The notes below the pieces were generated by a model. The model was not told where the DNA came from and did not search any database. It was given only the letters and a program-made list of their open reading frames with translations. Below, piece by piece: positions 35,155 through 45,385 of a stretch of 64,000 bases of DNA; position 1 is the first letter of the stretch, and the number at the start of each line of letters is the position of its first letter. This DNA comes from Phytopythium helicoides (Eukaryota > Oomycota > Peronosporomycetes > Pythiales > Pythiaceae), in assembly GCA_024867545.1 (NCBI GenBank), contig JANFNE010000003.1, positions 1,364,001 to 1,428,000 on the forward strand. The letters are read 5' to 3'. A program made the translations under genes and the position numbers.

Positions 35155-35928
35155 CTTGAGTTTAGGTTGTGGGGAATTGAATTGAGGGCCGCGAGAGAAA
35201 ATCGGAAATGGTGGCTCGAATACCGCCAACAACTCCACGCGCTGCCGGGGTGTATTGCGAAGCAGCGTGCTCGTTCGAAGGGCTCACTCGATCACGTAGC
35301 TCTCGGTCCCATGCCCTGTCCTGTGTCCTGTCCTATCCAAGCAGGGAAAAACCGCCACGCACTTGTAAAACGAGCCATCGGGAGCCCTGCAAGAGCTACT
35401 CACACCAGCAGGCAGTCGTGGTCAGGACATAGGACTCGGCAGTCAAAAACGCTGGACCTCCGAAGGTTTAGCGCCCTTGTATGCACAGTACCTACATTGG
35501 CGAGAAACTGAAGTATCTTTTGCGCACAGCAAACGAGCCGGAGCAGATACCTTGTGATTGTGCTTGACGCCGGACACCGACCAATCAGTGATTGGCGTCA
35601 AGCACAATCCTTTGGCGATCACAGCGAGGGATTCGGTTCAAGCCGACCGCTTCCGATTGAAGTTGAAGCTGTCGGCATAAACACTCGTCGTCCCGGTATG
35701 CAGGCACACGACAGGATTTGAGGACCAGGACTTTACGCGCTTGGCAGTGACAAGTTGTCACCCAGCACATTGATGATTTCCCATCATCCCACGGAACCAA
35801 CCATCAATGCAAGGCGAGCCACTACGTTTGAGATAGTACACAGCGACAAAGCTGAGTGCACGGGCAGAACACATCGATTTACGCATTATTACGTACGCAG
35901 AAAAGGAAAGAGGTACCAACAGGATTGC
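35155..35928. other. Intergenic interval upstream of bicupin gene
   Basis: About 770 bp between the bicupin start and the 3' end of a bZIP-family gene, without a recognised gene. It contains a nested inverted repeat at 35556-35609. Confidence 0.45.
35556..35609. repeat. Perfect 16-bp inverted repeat with nested palindrome
   Basis: GATTGTGCTTGACGCC at 35556-35571 is exactly complementary to 35594-35609. The loop holds a second palindrome, CCAATCA-g-TGATTGG (35581-35595), overlapping the right arm by two bases. It could form a cruciform or a stem-loop, or be the ends of a small element. Confidence 0.85.
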
Positions 35929-37401
35929 TCAGAACGCAGCTTGCACGCCCGAGCGGCGACGAAGATCCTCCGAGATCAACTGTGATTGCAACGTCTGCTC
36001 GTAAGCGCGCGAGCTGGAGCTGAGCCTCTGCATCAGGAACTGCTGTGTGTAGGACAGATCTGCCGAGGCTGCGTCGCAGTCATCGTCGGTTTCGGCATTG
36101 ACCTGGTAGCGGACGTGCACGACGGATCCTTCGCGCTGGCCGTAGCTTGCGCGCGAAATTGTTGTCCACACGCGATCTCGGAAGCGTAGACTATTCGTCG
36201 GCAACAAGAGGAGATCCGTGCGAATGATCACGACGCGGTCCTTTTCAACATACTTGCGCATGAACTGCAGCCCATTAACTTGGAAATTCATGTCGGTGTC
36301 TCGCACGAGCATGACAAAGTTCTTCTCGATGGCTTCGTTATCGACGCGCCGGAACTGGAGTCCGCATCAGGATAACAGCACAGCAGCAGTAACGTCAGAC
36401 CACAGTCAACCTTGCTTCAAAACTCAAGTATACGTACGAAGTTGTACGACTTGTCGGGGTAGACCCGCTTTGTGGTCATGTTAGTCCACAGTATGTCGGC
36501 CGTTTCCTCCATGCTACACCGGAGTGGCGTTGTCGTCACCACTTGAATCGTTTGACCGTGTGTTGGTGTCCAGAGTAGCTCAGTGGTCGACGACACCATA
36601 CTCGGTGGGGAGTTCGCCACAGGCCGCTCCATACTAATGTACATTGCTTCCACTTGCTTCTCCAGCATATCAATGACGGATGGCGTGCAATCCACTTTTA
36701 TCGGTGTGCGGAACAAGGGCTTTTCATCGAGAATAGCTCCCATATCCTGCAGGTTCAAGAGCAACAAGTCAGTTGGAGCACAACAAGTCAGTTGGAGCAC
36801 CTGGCCCAAGCAGGAGCGTTTGAGCGGCGCTCACCTGCAGCACGGAGCGCTTGGCGACAAGAGCCTGCAGCGCGTCGTTCACCTCCTGCTGGTTGGAAAG
36901 GATCTCCTTGAGCTTTTTGTTGGTCAGCTCAGCTCGCTGGCGCTCTCGGGCGTGCAAGATCGCGAGCTCCTGCCACACGGAGCGCGCGGGTCCCGCCCTC
37001 CGCTTTGCGCCGACGGCCACGCCCGCAGACCCCGCGTGCACGCGCTTGAGCTGCTTGAGCTGCTCCTCGAGCGCCGCCGACTCTTCTCGCAGCGCCTGGA
37101 TCTCCTCGCGCTTGCGCCGCTGCAGCGCCGTGGACGACGTCGCGGGGTTGCGCTTCTTCTTCTTCTTCTTCTTCTGGTTGCCGTCGGCTGGCGCTCCGTT
37201 GGAGGCTGCTGCGCCGCTGGACGGCGACGACGCGGGCGACGCGGAGCTCTCGCTGCGCGAGCTCGGAGACGACGCAGCCAGCGACTGCGGGGACGCCGCG
37301 CACTGAGACGAGGCGCATTCGGGTTCATCGAGCGCCGGGGCCTCCAGCGCGTCGAGCACCGCGAGCAGCGAGCGCACGTCGCCCTCCTCCAGCAGCTCCA
37401 T
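35929..37401 (-). CDS. bZIP-like / M96-type family protein
   Basis: Intact three-exon gene: 37401-36835, 36746-36438 and 36354-35929, introns 88 and 83 nt, all phase 0. Exon 1 begins MELLEEGDVRSLLAVLDALE, then a Ser/Ala-rich segment, a seven-Lys run and ALQRRKREEIQALREES leading into a leucine-rich heptad coil. The basic region lacks the canonical Asn. Exon 2 carries FRTPIKVDCTPSVIDMLEKQ and VVTTTPLRCSMEETADILW. Exon 3 carries FMRKYVEKDRVVIIRTDLLL and LRFRDRVWTTISRA, the family's C-terminal signature. It is predicted to be a nuclear regulator. It lies in tandem with 37774-39224 and 40272-41838 on the same strand. Confidence 0.83.
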
Positions 37402-37773
37402 GGGGGCTTGGCGACCTCGGCAGGCCAGAAATAATCGACTGCATCATCTATGCCGAGCGATTCCTGATGGCGCGACCTTCGCGAGACATGCGAGGACGTG
37501 AGTGTGGGTCGTGTTGGAAACGTGTTTTAAACACCTCGACGTCACCACTCGTGACGGAAGGTGTCGTCGGTCATTTGCTGGTGGTGGCAGGATGTTTGGA
37601 GCAAAGGTCTTGGAGCAAAGCCATGTTCATCCAACCTCTGCCCAGCAAACTTCGAGCACGACATCGACCGACACACCGACTTGGACAACTGGCTGAAGTC
37701 AAAGAACTAGCCATAAAAATACATGATACACAAACGCCATCGAATACTACAGATTGATCCTTGCTACACTTTC
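37402..37773. other. Spacer between two bZIP-family genes
   Basis: About 370 bp holding the promoter of the 37401 start and the 3' flank of the next gene; no coding sequence or clear motif was seen. Confidence 0.4.
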
Positions 37774-39224
37774 TCAACGGATCCGAATGGCTCGCCCCAA
37801 CTCCTGCACGGCACGCACGCGCGCAAGGCGTGTTGATTCTTCCAGCAGTGCATTTTGAACCGTCTGCGCAAACATGCGCATCCCGCCGATCAGCGTCGTG
37901 GTGACAAACTCGCGAAGGTGCTCGATATCGGCAGGCTTGAAGTTGCCTCTCGACTCGGGCTCGACAAACACCCGGTAGCAGGTTCGAACGATCGACCTGT
38001 GCACAGGATCGTTCGGATCTGGGGAAATCACCATCCATGTCCGGTCGCGAAACTTGACGCCAGATGTTGGCAGCAATAGCAGCGTATTCCGCACGATGAC
38101 CACGCGGTTTGGCTCGTCAAATTTGCGCACATACTGAAGTCCATTCAGCGCAACTTTGCTGTCCACGTCGCGAAGCGTCCACACAAAGTTCTTTTCGGCC
38201 GAATTGTCATCGGCGCCAGGTTTCTGCATCGAATACAATGTTAGAAGCCAGTCACGAGATGGAATCACAAAGATGAAACATACAATCTCGTAGGACTTGT
38301 CCGGGTACTTGCGCCTGGAGTTCACCTCGCGCCAAATGAGGCCACTCGTTTCCTCAACGGTGCAATTCACTGGTGTTGTGGTGCGCAGATCCACGAAAGA
38401 TCCGACACCGGGCTGGTAGTTGGTTTCGGTAAAGCACGAGATCGAAACGCTGTCCTCGACGGGACGGAATACCGACTCAGACTCGAGATACAAATTCTGC
38501 ATCGACTTTTCAAGCTCGGTCATGACGTTGACGCCGACGTATGCCGCCGACGGCGCTTCGTAGAGCCCTGGCTGATTGAACACGAGGTCACGGCCCTGTG
38601 TCAGGTAGCCATGGTCAGCGCATAGAAAAGATACACAAAACAGAAGGAAGTCTTGAAGCGCACCGCGAAGGTCGAGCGCTTCTGGAGAATGTGCTGGACC
38701 GACTCGTTGAGCTTGGCCTGGTTGGCCCAGATGGCCTTGAGCTTGCGGTTCGTGATCTCGGATCGCTGTCGCTCGCGATACTGAATCACTGCAAGGTCCA
38801 TCCAGACCGAGGATGTCCTTTGCTTTTTAGCCAGCCTAGTTTCAAGCTCGGCCGGCGGCTCCGGCCCCACGACCGCCTGCTCGCTTCCTTCGTCCGCGTC
38901 AATTTCGTCCGAGTCGCCCAGCCGCACCGCGTGGCGGCGTTTCAGCTGCACGAGGTGCGCCTCCAGCTCGCCGACCTGTTCCTTGAGCGTCTGTATCTCC
39001 TGCTTCCTGCGCCGCTGCTGCTGTGTCGACGCGCTGGGCTTGCGCTTCGGCGGGTCCGCTGGCACCGCGCGACGCAGCTGGTTGAGCCGCTCGTCGTCGC
39101 TGCTCGCGCCCGTCGAGGGCTCCGGCGACGCGCTCGACGGCTCGTCCGAGTCGCCGCAGGTCTCGATGAACTCGAGCGCCGCCTCCAGCGTCAGCATCTC
39201 GTCCTCGTTGTCCAGGAAGCTCAT
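37774..39224 (-). CDS. bZIP-like / M96-type family protein
   Basis: Intact three-exon gene: 39224-38664, 38595-38284 and 38223-37774. Exon 1 opens MSFLDNEDEMLTLEAALEFIET, followed by a Ser/Pro-rich linker and a basic segment (KRKPSASTQQQRRRKQEIQ) running into LKEQVGELEAHLVQLKRR. Exon 2 holds VNVMTELEKSMQNLYLESES and LRTTTPVNCTVEETSGLIW. Exon 3 holds GLQYVRKFDEPNRVVIVRNT and VKFRDRTWMVISPDPNDPVH followed by SIVRTCYRV. The second intron (38283-38224) is 60 nt and has no stop in frame, so its retention would add 20 residues rather than truncate the protein. The basic region lacks the canonical Asn. Confidence 0.85.
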
Positions 39225-40271
39225 GGCGGCGCGCGCAAGAGGCTCCGGTTGCCGAATGCGAATGGGTCGCTTTTCACGGAAGGCCGTTGGACAGACGCGG
39301 TAAATATTTTACCATGGGGTGTGTTTAAAACAATGATTCAAACATGTTTTAATAGATGACCATCATTCTGATATCTAAAGACAGCCAATCAGCGATAGGT
39401 GTTTGACCAGGATGCGATTTGATTGGGCATGTGGCGGTACATGGCGGTAGACCATGTTGACGGTGTTTGGCTGATTACGGTGTGGCCTGTCTTTGTAGCC
39501 GTGACGACCTGATGGGTTGCACCCTTGAGCTGGCCTGCACGAGTCTGAGAAATCCTACGATAACATGCTGAGCTGGTGATCGGATGGGCAGTGAATTGCT
39601 TGCTGGCTGTCGTGAGCGTAAGCACTCTGCACACCTCTACCGCTCGAAGCTGGTTCCGTCAGACTGACGACTACAGTGTATTAGCGAACTGAATTGACAA
39701 ACTCACGTGCCGGGACTCACGCGAATGAGTCGCGATCTAGCTAGCGCTCACGCACGACTTGGTGTCTATTTTGCTCTCCTCAAACGTCTAGGCTCGCTTC
39801 TTGGGCGTGGACAACTCGGCCGTATTGATCTTCTCACCTATGAGCTGAACTAACAAACATCCGTTGGGTCTTGCGAAAGAGTTCTCGTTGCTGTTGTCCG
39901 GAGCAGGGACTGTTTTCCTCTGGGATCTGCGTGGGCTAAACTTTTTTTTTTGCCATTCAGTGATTGCCGCATCGAAACTGCATCGAACTAGGTATCGGCA
40001 CCCCTCTGCACAGATCTTGCGCAGATCACCACCCACGGAAAATCGTTGGTTATGCACGTCGTATCGATGAGAGCGAGCGAGATTGTCAATAGATATCCAC
40101 TTCCACAGTCGCGCGGACCAATAAGTGCGTGCCTGTAGGATGCCCACGTTGGGTTTTGTTTCCAGTATGAAGCGCTTGAATCATTCCACAACCTTACCAA
40201 CATCAACAAAACAACGTTCAGAAATTACAATGTACAAGTAAGCAAAAGAAAGCCGACTCCAGTACGACAAA
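39225..40271. other. Intergenic interval, unclassified ORF only
   Basis: About 1 kb between two bZIP-family genes. A minus-strand frame at 39788-40147 (RKICAEGCRYLVRCSFDAAI, TEWQKKKF) has coding-like composition but no relatives in the window and no start context. It could be a transposon-derived scrap. Confidence 0.3.
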
Positions 40272-41838
40272 CTACGTCAAGATCCAGTCGGGGAACGGAC
40301 TTGAAGCCTCCTCCAACAACCAGTTTTGTGTCGTCTGCATGTTCCTTCTAGTGAGCCGTCCGAGCGCAGTCATGACGAATGAGCACATCTCTGCGGCCTC
40401 TTCATTCGGGGGCGCACCCGGCTCGCTCATCTTGGAGTGAATCCGGTAGCACGTCTGAACGATCGATTCGTGTCTCGGGTTCGCTGGTGAGGGAGATACC
40501 ACGGTCCACGAATCCTCGCGCAGGTACATACTGGATACCGGCGGCTGCACGATCGCATACATGACGGTCACAAATCGCTTCGCCTCGTCGAATTTGCGCG
40601 CGTGGTGCCGAACGTTCAACAAAACATCGCCGCCTTCACGCTCTTCGCGCCGGGCGATTGGCAAGAAGAATCGCTTGACGTACGACTCCGAGCCAGTCGT
40701 CTACAAAGCATACATCGCGGAAGCAGTCAGTACCAGCCACCGTCACAACTCAAACAGCATTCTCACCTCGCTGAAAAAGCTAAGGTGCTGGTCCGGGTTT
40801 GAGCACGTCTTGCGCCAAACCCTCATCGCCGCTTGTGCTGCGCTGTGGTTGACAGGGGTCACCGTGCGCACTTCAACGTACCTCCCGACCGCTGGGTCGT
40901 CCTTCGTCTCCATCGAGCACGATACGGACTCGAGCCAGTCCGGTGAGAGGCGATCCACCACGAGGTCGACTTCCCGATACAGCTGTGTGATCTCGCTCTC
41001 AATCTCTGCGTTTGGGATGCGATACTCAACTGTTTCCGCAGGTCTCTCACTCTCTCCTCCGTCAAGTAGGAGCTCCAGGCCCTGTTGCAGAGCCGTATCA
41101 CGTCAGCCCGAGTCTAGACAACAACAAAGGAGTCACCCTCACCGGAAACATGGCGCGCTTCTGCATGAGCCTCAGGATGGACGAGTTGAGGTGCATCTGC
41201 TGGCTCATGAGCTGCTTGAGCTGGCGGTTCTTGAGCTCGGACCTGCGGCGCAGACGGTACTGCGCGACGGCCGACTCGAGGTACTTGCTCTCGTCGGAGC
41301 TCTCGCCCACTTCGGCCGGTCCCAGCGGCCTCGGCACCTTGATCTGGTGCGGGAAGGCGCCTCCCTCGGCCACGAAGCTCTCCCACAGGTCGCTAAGCCG
41401 CACCGCGACGCCTCCCGGCGGCGGCAGCGCTCGTCTGTGGCCCACTCGAGCGCTGGGAGCCGCGTTTCCGGCGGCCTTGGGCTTGGGCAGCGCTCCCCAC
41501 CGAGCGCGCTGCAGCCTGTTGAGGTGCGCCTCCAGCTCCTTGACCTGCTCGCGCAGTGTCTGCACCTCGGCGCGCTTGCGGCGCTGCAGCATCGTCGTGT
41601 AGCTCGTGGCCTTCTTGCTGGCAGGCTGCGCGTCCTCGCCGCTGCTCGAGTCGGTGCTCCCGCGCTTCAGTCCGCCCGTTCTCCGCTTCTCCTGGGCCGT
41701 TGGAGACGCGACCTGCACGGGCGGACAGCGCGACGCGTGGTCCGCATCGTCAGCGTCCGAGGCGTCGATCGCAGCCACGTCGTACGTCTCGATGAAGGCC
41801 GCGAGCACCGACTCGAACGCCTCCTCCTCCGCCGTCAT
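40272..41838 (-). CDS. bZIP-like / M96-type family protein
   Basis: Intact three-exon gene: 41838-41143, 41081-40767 and 40700-40272, introns 61 and 66 nt. Exon 1 begins MTAEEEAFESVLAAFIETYD, has a Ser/Asp-rich stretch, then SYTTMLQRRKRAEVQTLREQ and a long leucine-rich coil. Exon 2 carries IESEITQLYREVDLVVDRLS and VRTVTPVNHSAAQAAMRVW. Exon 3 carries ARKFDEAKRFVTVMYAIVQP and SMYLREDSWTVVSPSPANP, then SIVQTCYRI. As in its two upstream tandem neighbours, the basic region has no Asn at the usual contact position. A 5'-truncated family member (41932-42423) sits about 95 bp upstream on the other strand, inside what should be this gene's promoter. Confidence 0.83.
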
Positions 41839-41931
41839 GATGCCGAGCGGGGTGGGAGAATACCGTGATTGTCACTCTTCTGGGATATCCTGCCTCATGA
41901 ATTCGAACTGCGCGTCGTCGCGAAATGTTCG

Positions 41932-42423
41932 AGCAAGACTCTGTATTTCTTGAATGTTTGCAGTTTCTTGAATTGTTTGCAGGCCAAGAGCCCATTCATA
42001 TCGCTCAAATACTCTCGCGATATTCATTGTCCTTCTTCTGGGACGTTGTTGCATCTGCGTGTTGTGGCGAAAATGTTCGAGCAAGAAGATCGCGTGGTTT
42101 GTGCCTGGTCGACCCAGACCACACACCCAATTCACAAACTTTCTTTTGAAGGACGAGGATGGGTGGTGGTAACTCCTTCTCCACAGTCGCCCGAGTCGAT
42201 GTCCTGCTACCGATCGTTCTACGAGCTGACACCTCAGAAGAAGTTGTCGCCCGACGTGAAACTTCACGGCAGCGATCTCAACCACGTTCGCTCGTTTTTG
42301 CTAGGAAGGATCTCCGAGCGCATGCAGCTGAAGCACAAGCAGATGGTCGGCGCATTGCTGGTGGCTACAGGCAGAAGCGACCTCGCTGTTGTGTTGGGTC
42401 TGCCGCTCACCTCGCTGGCTTGA
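41932..42423 (+). pseudogene. 5'-truncated bZIP-family gene (last exon only)
   Basis: Contains an intron tail and the third exon (41983-42423) of the gene at 50365-51694, almost identical: AKSPFISLKYSRDIHCPSS through SFEGRGWVVVTPSPQSP to the stop. It differs by His/Arg in VKL(H/R)GSD and Thr/Asn near the C-terminus. Exons 1 and 2, with the coiled coil, are absent because the duplication breakpoint lies in intron 2. An internal ATG at 42072 could start a ~117-residue product, but a function is unlikely. Confidence 0.8.
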
Positions 42424-42994
42424 CTTTCCGTTGTTGCATGTGTCGACTGTGTGAAAAGGTGTTCATGCTGTCGCTTTAGCTACTGCAGCTTCTTGTGTGC
42501 TCTACAAAAAATGCTGCTGATTAATTTTCTCGTCGAGTCAGCCAGGCTTTCAGGATGGCAGAGCCTTTCTTCACCCCACTTGTTCATCCTTTCATCATCA
42601 CCTCCGGAGGATCCATCACCTCCGGAGGATCCATCACCACCGAGACACTTGTCAACTCGAATCAAGGCAAGGTATTGAGGAAAGTCAACTCGAATCAAGG
42701 CAAGGTATTGAGGAAAGTGAGGAAACCAAACTACAAAACTGACCTCAAAACACACACTCCCTACGATGACGCCATCACACTTTCACTTCCTCCCGCTATC
42801 CCCCTACTCCCTTCTCAACATCTATAAATCGACTAACTACACATATCGCACCACGGAATGACGATCGATTATCCCCACCTCCTACCTCCTCACACGTCAC
42901 ACACGACTCCCAGTCACGTCCATTGCTCACTCAGTGAGTCCGCAGCACCTCGCAGCACCAGCCCCCGCTCCTTGCTCGTCCGTCTGAAGCCGCG
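42424..42994 (+). promoter_or_regulatory. Upstream region of bZIP-family gene, repeat-bearing
   Basis: A 570-bp region, nearly identical in reverse to 49776-50364. It holds an 18-bp direct repeat (CCTCCGGAGGATCCATCA at 42601-42636), a 33-bp direct repeat (42651-42716) and, close to the start codon, the palindrome CTCACT-c-AGTGAG (42926-42938). Confidence 0.6.
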
Positions 42995-44359
42995 ATGACG
43001 ACCGCGAGCGCGTCGACAGCGTCGCTGCCAATCGATGACGTGGACCCGGCGGTGCTGAGCGACCTGCTCGACTTCCTGGACGACTTTGACCAGTCGACAC
43101 AGGCGTCAAGTCCCGGTCCCGCGGCCGGCAAGAGCGCCGCCCCCGACAGTCCGCAGAGCCCGTCGACTGGAGCGATGCCAGTTGGCAGTGCCAATGGGTC
43201 GAGTGGCAGAGCACAACGACCAAGAAGACGAGGCCGAGGCGGGTGGAGCGGTACTGGATCAAGAAGCACGAGCTGCAGGCGCTGCGGGAGGAGACTGCGT
43301 TCCTCGCCAACAAGCTCGAGCTATTGCGCCAGTGCGCGCGGTCGCCGGCTGAGGTGCGGGTGACGTCCGAGCTAGGCGTCTCGATCCGACGCATTGTCCA
43401 CTCGCACTGGAGGCAGCTCGCGGCTCATGAGAAGGCGAGGAGGGAGAAGGCTGAGCGTCAGAACGCTCAGTTGCGCGCGCTGACGCAGTACCAGAAGCAG
43501 TGGAACTCGGGACTTCAGAGCGAGTTGAATCAGCTCGCAGCGATGGCGATGGAGGTGTCGAACGCCACTAAGACGACTACTGCTGAGGTTGTGGTTACCA
43601 GACAGAAGCGCGCGTCTTGGCGCGAGATTCTGGTCGAGCTGTTCCGCGAGGCGTGTGCGCTTGCGAATGTTCGGCCGGAGACGGCTCTGGAGAAGTTCGA
43701 TTGGACGAACATGTACTCGCACTTTATTTACAACAAGCCGATGTTGGAGTGGACGACGACGTTTCCAGTTCCTGAAGCGGACCCCATTCGAGTTGGTGAT
43801 ACGTTGTGGACGCAGACAGCCGTCTACTCAGCGATACACCACATGAAGGCCATAAGCGGCGTGATTGAGGTTTGTGTGCAAATCCATTGACTGGTCTGGG
43901 AGGATGGAGAAGTGCTTACTCAGTTAAATGTAGCGTCCGAATGTGACTCCGCCGCGCTTGCACAGGGACTGCGGGTTCGCTTACTCGGACAAAAACGGCC
44001 GTCCACTCAGCTCAAACATGATCTCAGTGTTCGAGATGCACAGGTTCGAGGGAACGTGGATTTCGACAGCGACATGCTCCGTATTTGACTTACAAACATC
44101 AGAGCTGCTCATCACGACGACGGCCACGACCATTGTCACGAAAGCGGCTGGAAGTCCAGAGTCATGCATAGTCCGCGCGCAATATCGAGTCCACGACTCG
44201 GATGATCTTCTGGTGCTTGACGACTCCTCCCAAGCAAAAGGAAACGCCGAAATTAAGCAACTTGCAGCACATGCAAAGGTGGTGGCAAGCAACTGGGCGA
44301 TGACCATACGGAAGAAAGACTACGATATTCAGAAGATGTTACTGCATGGTAGCGAATAA
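42995..44359 (+). CDS. bZIP-family variant, frameshifted copy of 48412-49775
   Basis: Two-exon gene: 42995-43869 and 43934-44359, intron 64 nt. Relative to the intact inverted copy, one A is missing at about 43210 (GGCAGAGCACAAC versus GGCAGAAGCACAAC), so the ATG frame ends in a short Arg/Gly-rich tail. The true frame resumes as VERYWIKKHELQALREETAF, a leucine-rich coil. The N-terminus has the acidic-hydrophobic motif VLSDLLDFLDDFD. Exon 2 carries TPPRLHRDCGFAYSDKNGRP and a C-terminal domain about 65% identical to the other copy. This subfamily lacks a clear N-x7-R basic region and may not bind DNA directly. It is a pseudogene if the deletion is real. Confidence 0.72.
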
Positions 44360-45385
44360 TTCAACATGTACAATGAATGAGCACGTGTACAACGCTGACG
44401 CTGTTGACGCCTGACCGAGCAGTGCTTCCCACAGCACACACACTCCTGGAAATGTTCACAATGCCGAGCGTGCTTCCACGCAGTCGAGTTCACTTTCGTC
44501 GCCAGACGCACGATATTGAAGACGCCAGCGCTGGTTCTTACCGATTCTCTCACGCAACTTACACAAGACGCTGACTACTCAAAAGCTGTGTGACCGCTTC
44601 TTACACCAAACATTTCTCGGCATCGTCACGCTTCGCCAAAGCTGACCTCCGGTGTTTGATGTGCTCAACTGTTCGAAAACTGTAATTGCGACGCGTAGAC
44701 ACTCTGCTGTCCACTTTGACATCACCGCACGGGCGCGCTTCCACGCAGGACAAGCGAACAAACTGGCAATGACATGGATACACGCGAAAACCATTCAGGA
44801 ATCCTAAAATTATATGCACCCTGAACCGCTGATGTTGATCGCATTTGCCAGATTTATCACCAAGTCTCGGAAATAACAGCGCCTCTGTTCAAGCCTCGTT
44901 GACCACCGCGCAACTGATCAACTTGTTCTGAGGGTGCCTGCGGCTGTTACCAAACTAGCTGACGTTACCATTTGCGCTCGATCTCATGAAATCTCACAGC
45001 TACCATTCGAGGCGCTAACGATTGCGTCAGAAACTGCTACTAACGAAGAATCATGCGAGGTCTGGCTTGATATCGGCTCGAAAACCGTCCCTGACGAACT
45101 CAGTGTGCTGGCATTTCGCTGATATCTCACCAGCATCGCTGACACAAGACCCCTTCGATGTGATGATGCGAGAATGCTATCAAGTCCAGATTGCTTGTCA
45201 TTGACAGAGCCTTTCTTCACTCCACTGTTCATCACCTCCTTTCATCACTACCGAGACCCTTGTCAGTTCAAGGTATTGAGGAAACTGAGAAGCCAATCAC
45301 AAATCGGCTCACTAAAGTGGTCATGAAGTATCTATTTCACGCACACACACACACTCAACTGCTCGCGATGATGGCTCCACTCGCT
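44360..45385. other. Intergenic interval between convergent bZIP-family genes
   Basis: About 1 kb. No gene was recognised. The right part (about 45205-45300) resembles the repeat-bearing promoter at 42550-42725. Confidence 0.4.
45205..45300 (+). repeat. Degenerate third copy of the promoter repeat region
   Basis: The stretch AGAGCCTTTCTTCACTCCAC...ACCGAGACCCTTGTCAG and AAGGTATTGAGGAAACTGAG parallels 42561-42722. Each element is present once here, where the other copies have tandem pairs, and the TCCGGA block is missing. Confidence 0.65.

Larger units (their letters stand above)
41932..44380 (+). repeat. Left arm of 2.45-kb inverted duplication
   Basis: The arm matches 50850-48390 in reverse. 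It starts in the sequence GCAAGACTCTGTATTTCT, inside what corresponds to intron 2 of the gene at 50365-51694, and ends just past the stop of the gene at 42995-44359. Similarity is near complete over the first ~1.8 kb and falls to about 65% (protein) in the last exon. Confidence 0.88.

Noticed and set aside
39788..40147. 119-codon ORF as a possible transposase piece
   Set aside because: No catalytic motif, terminal repeat or second copy was found in the window.
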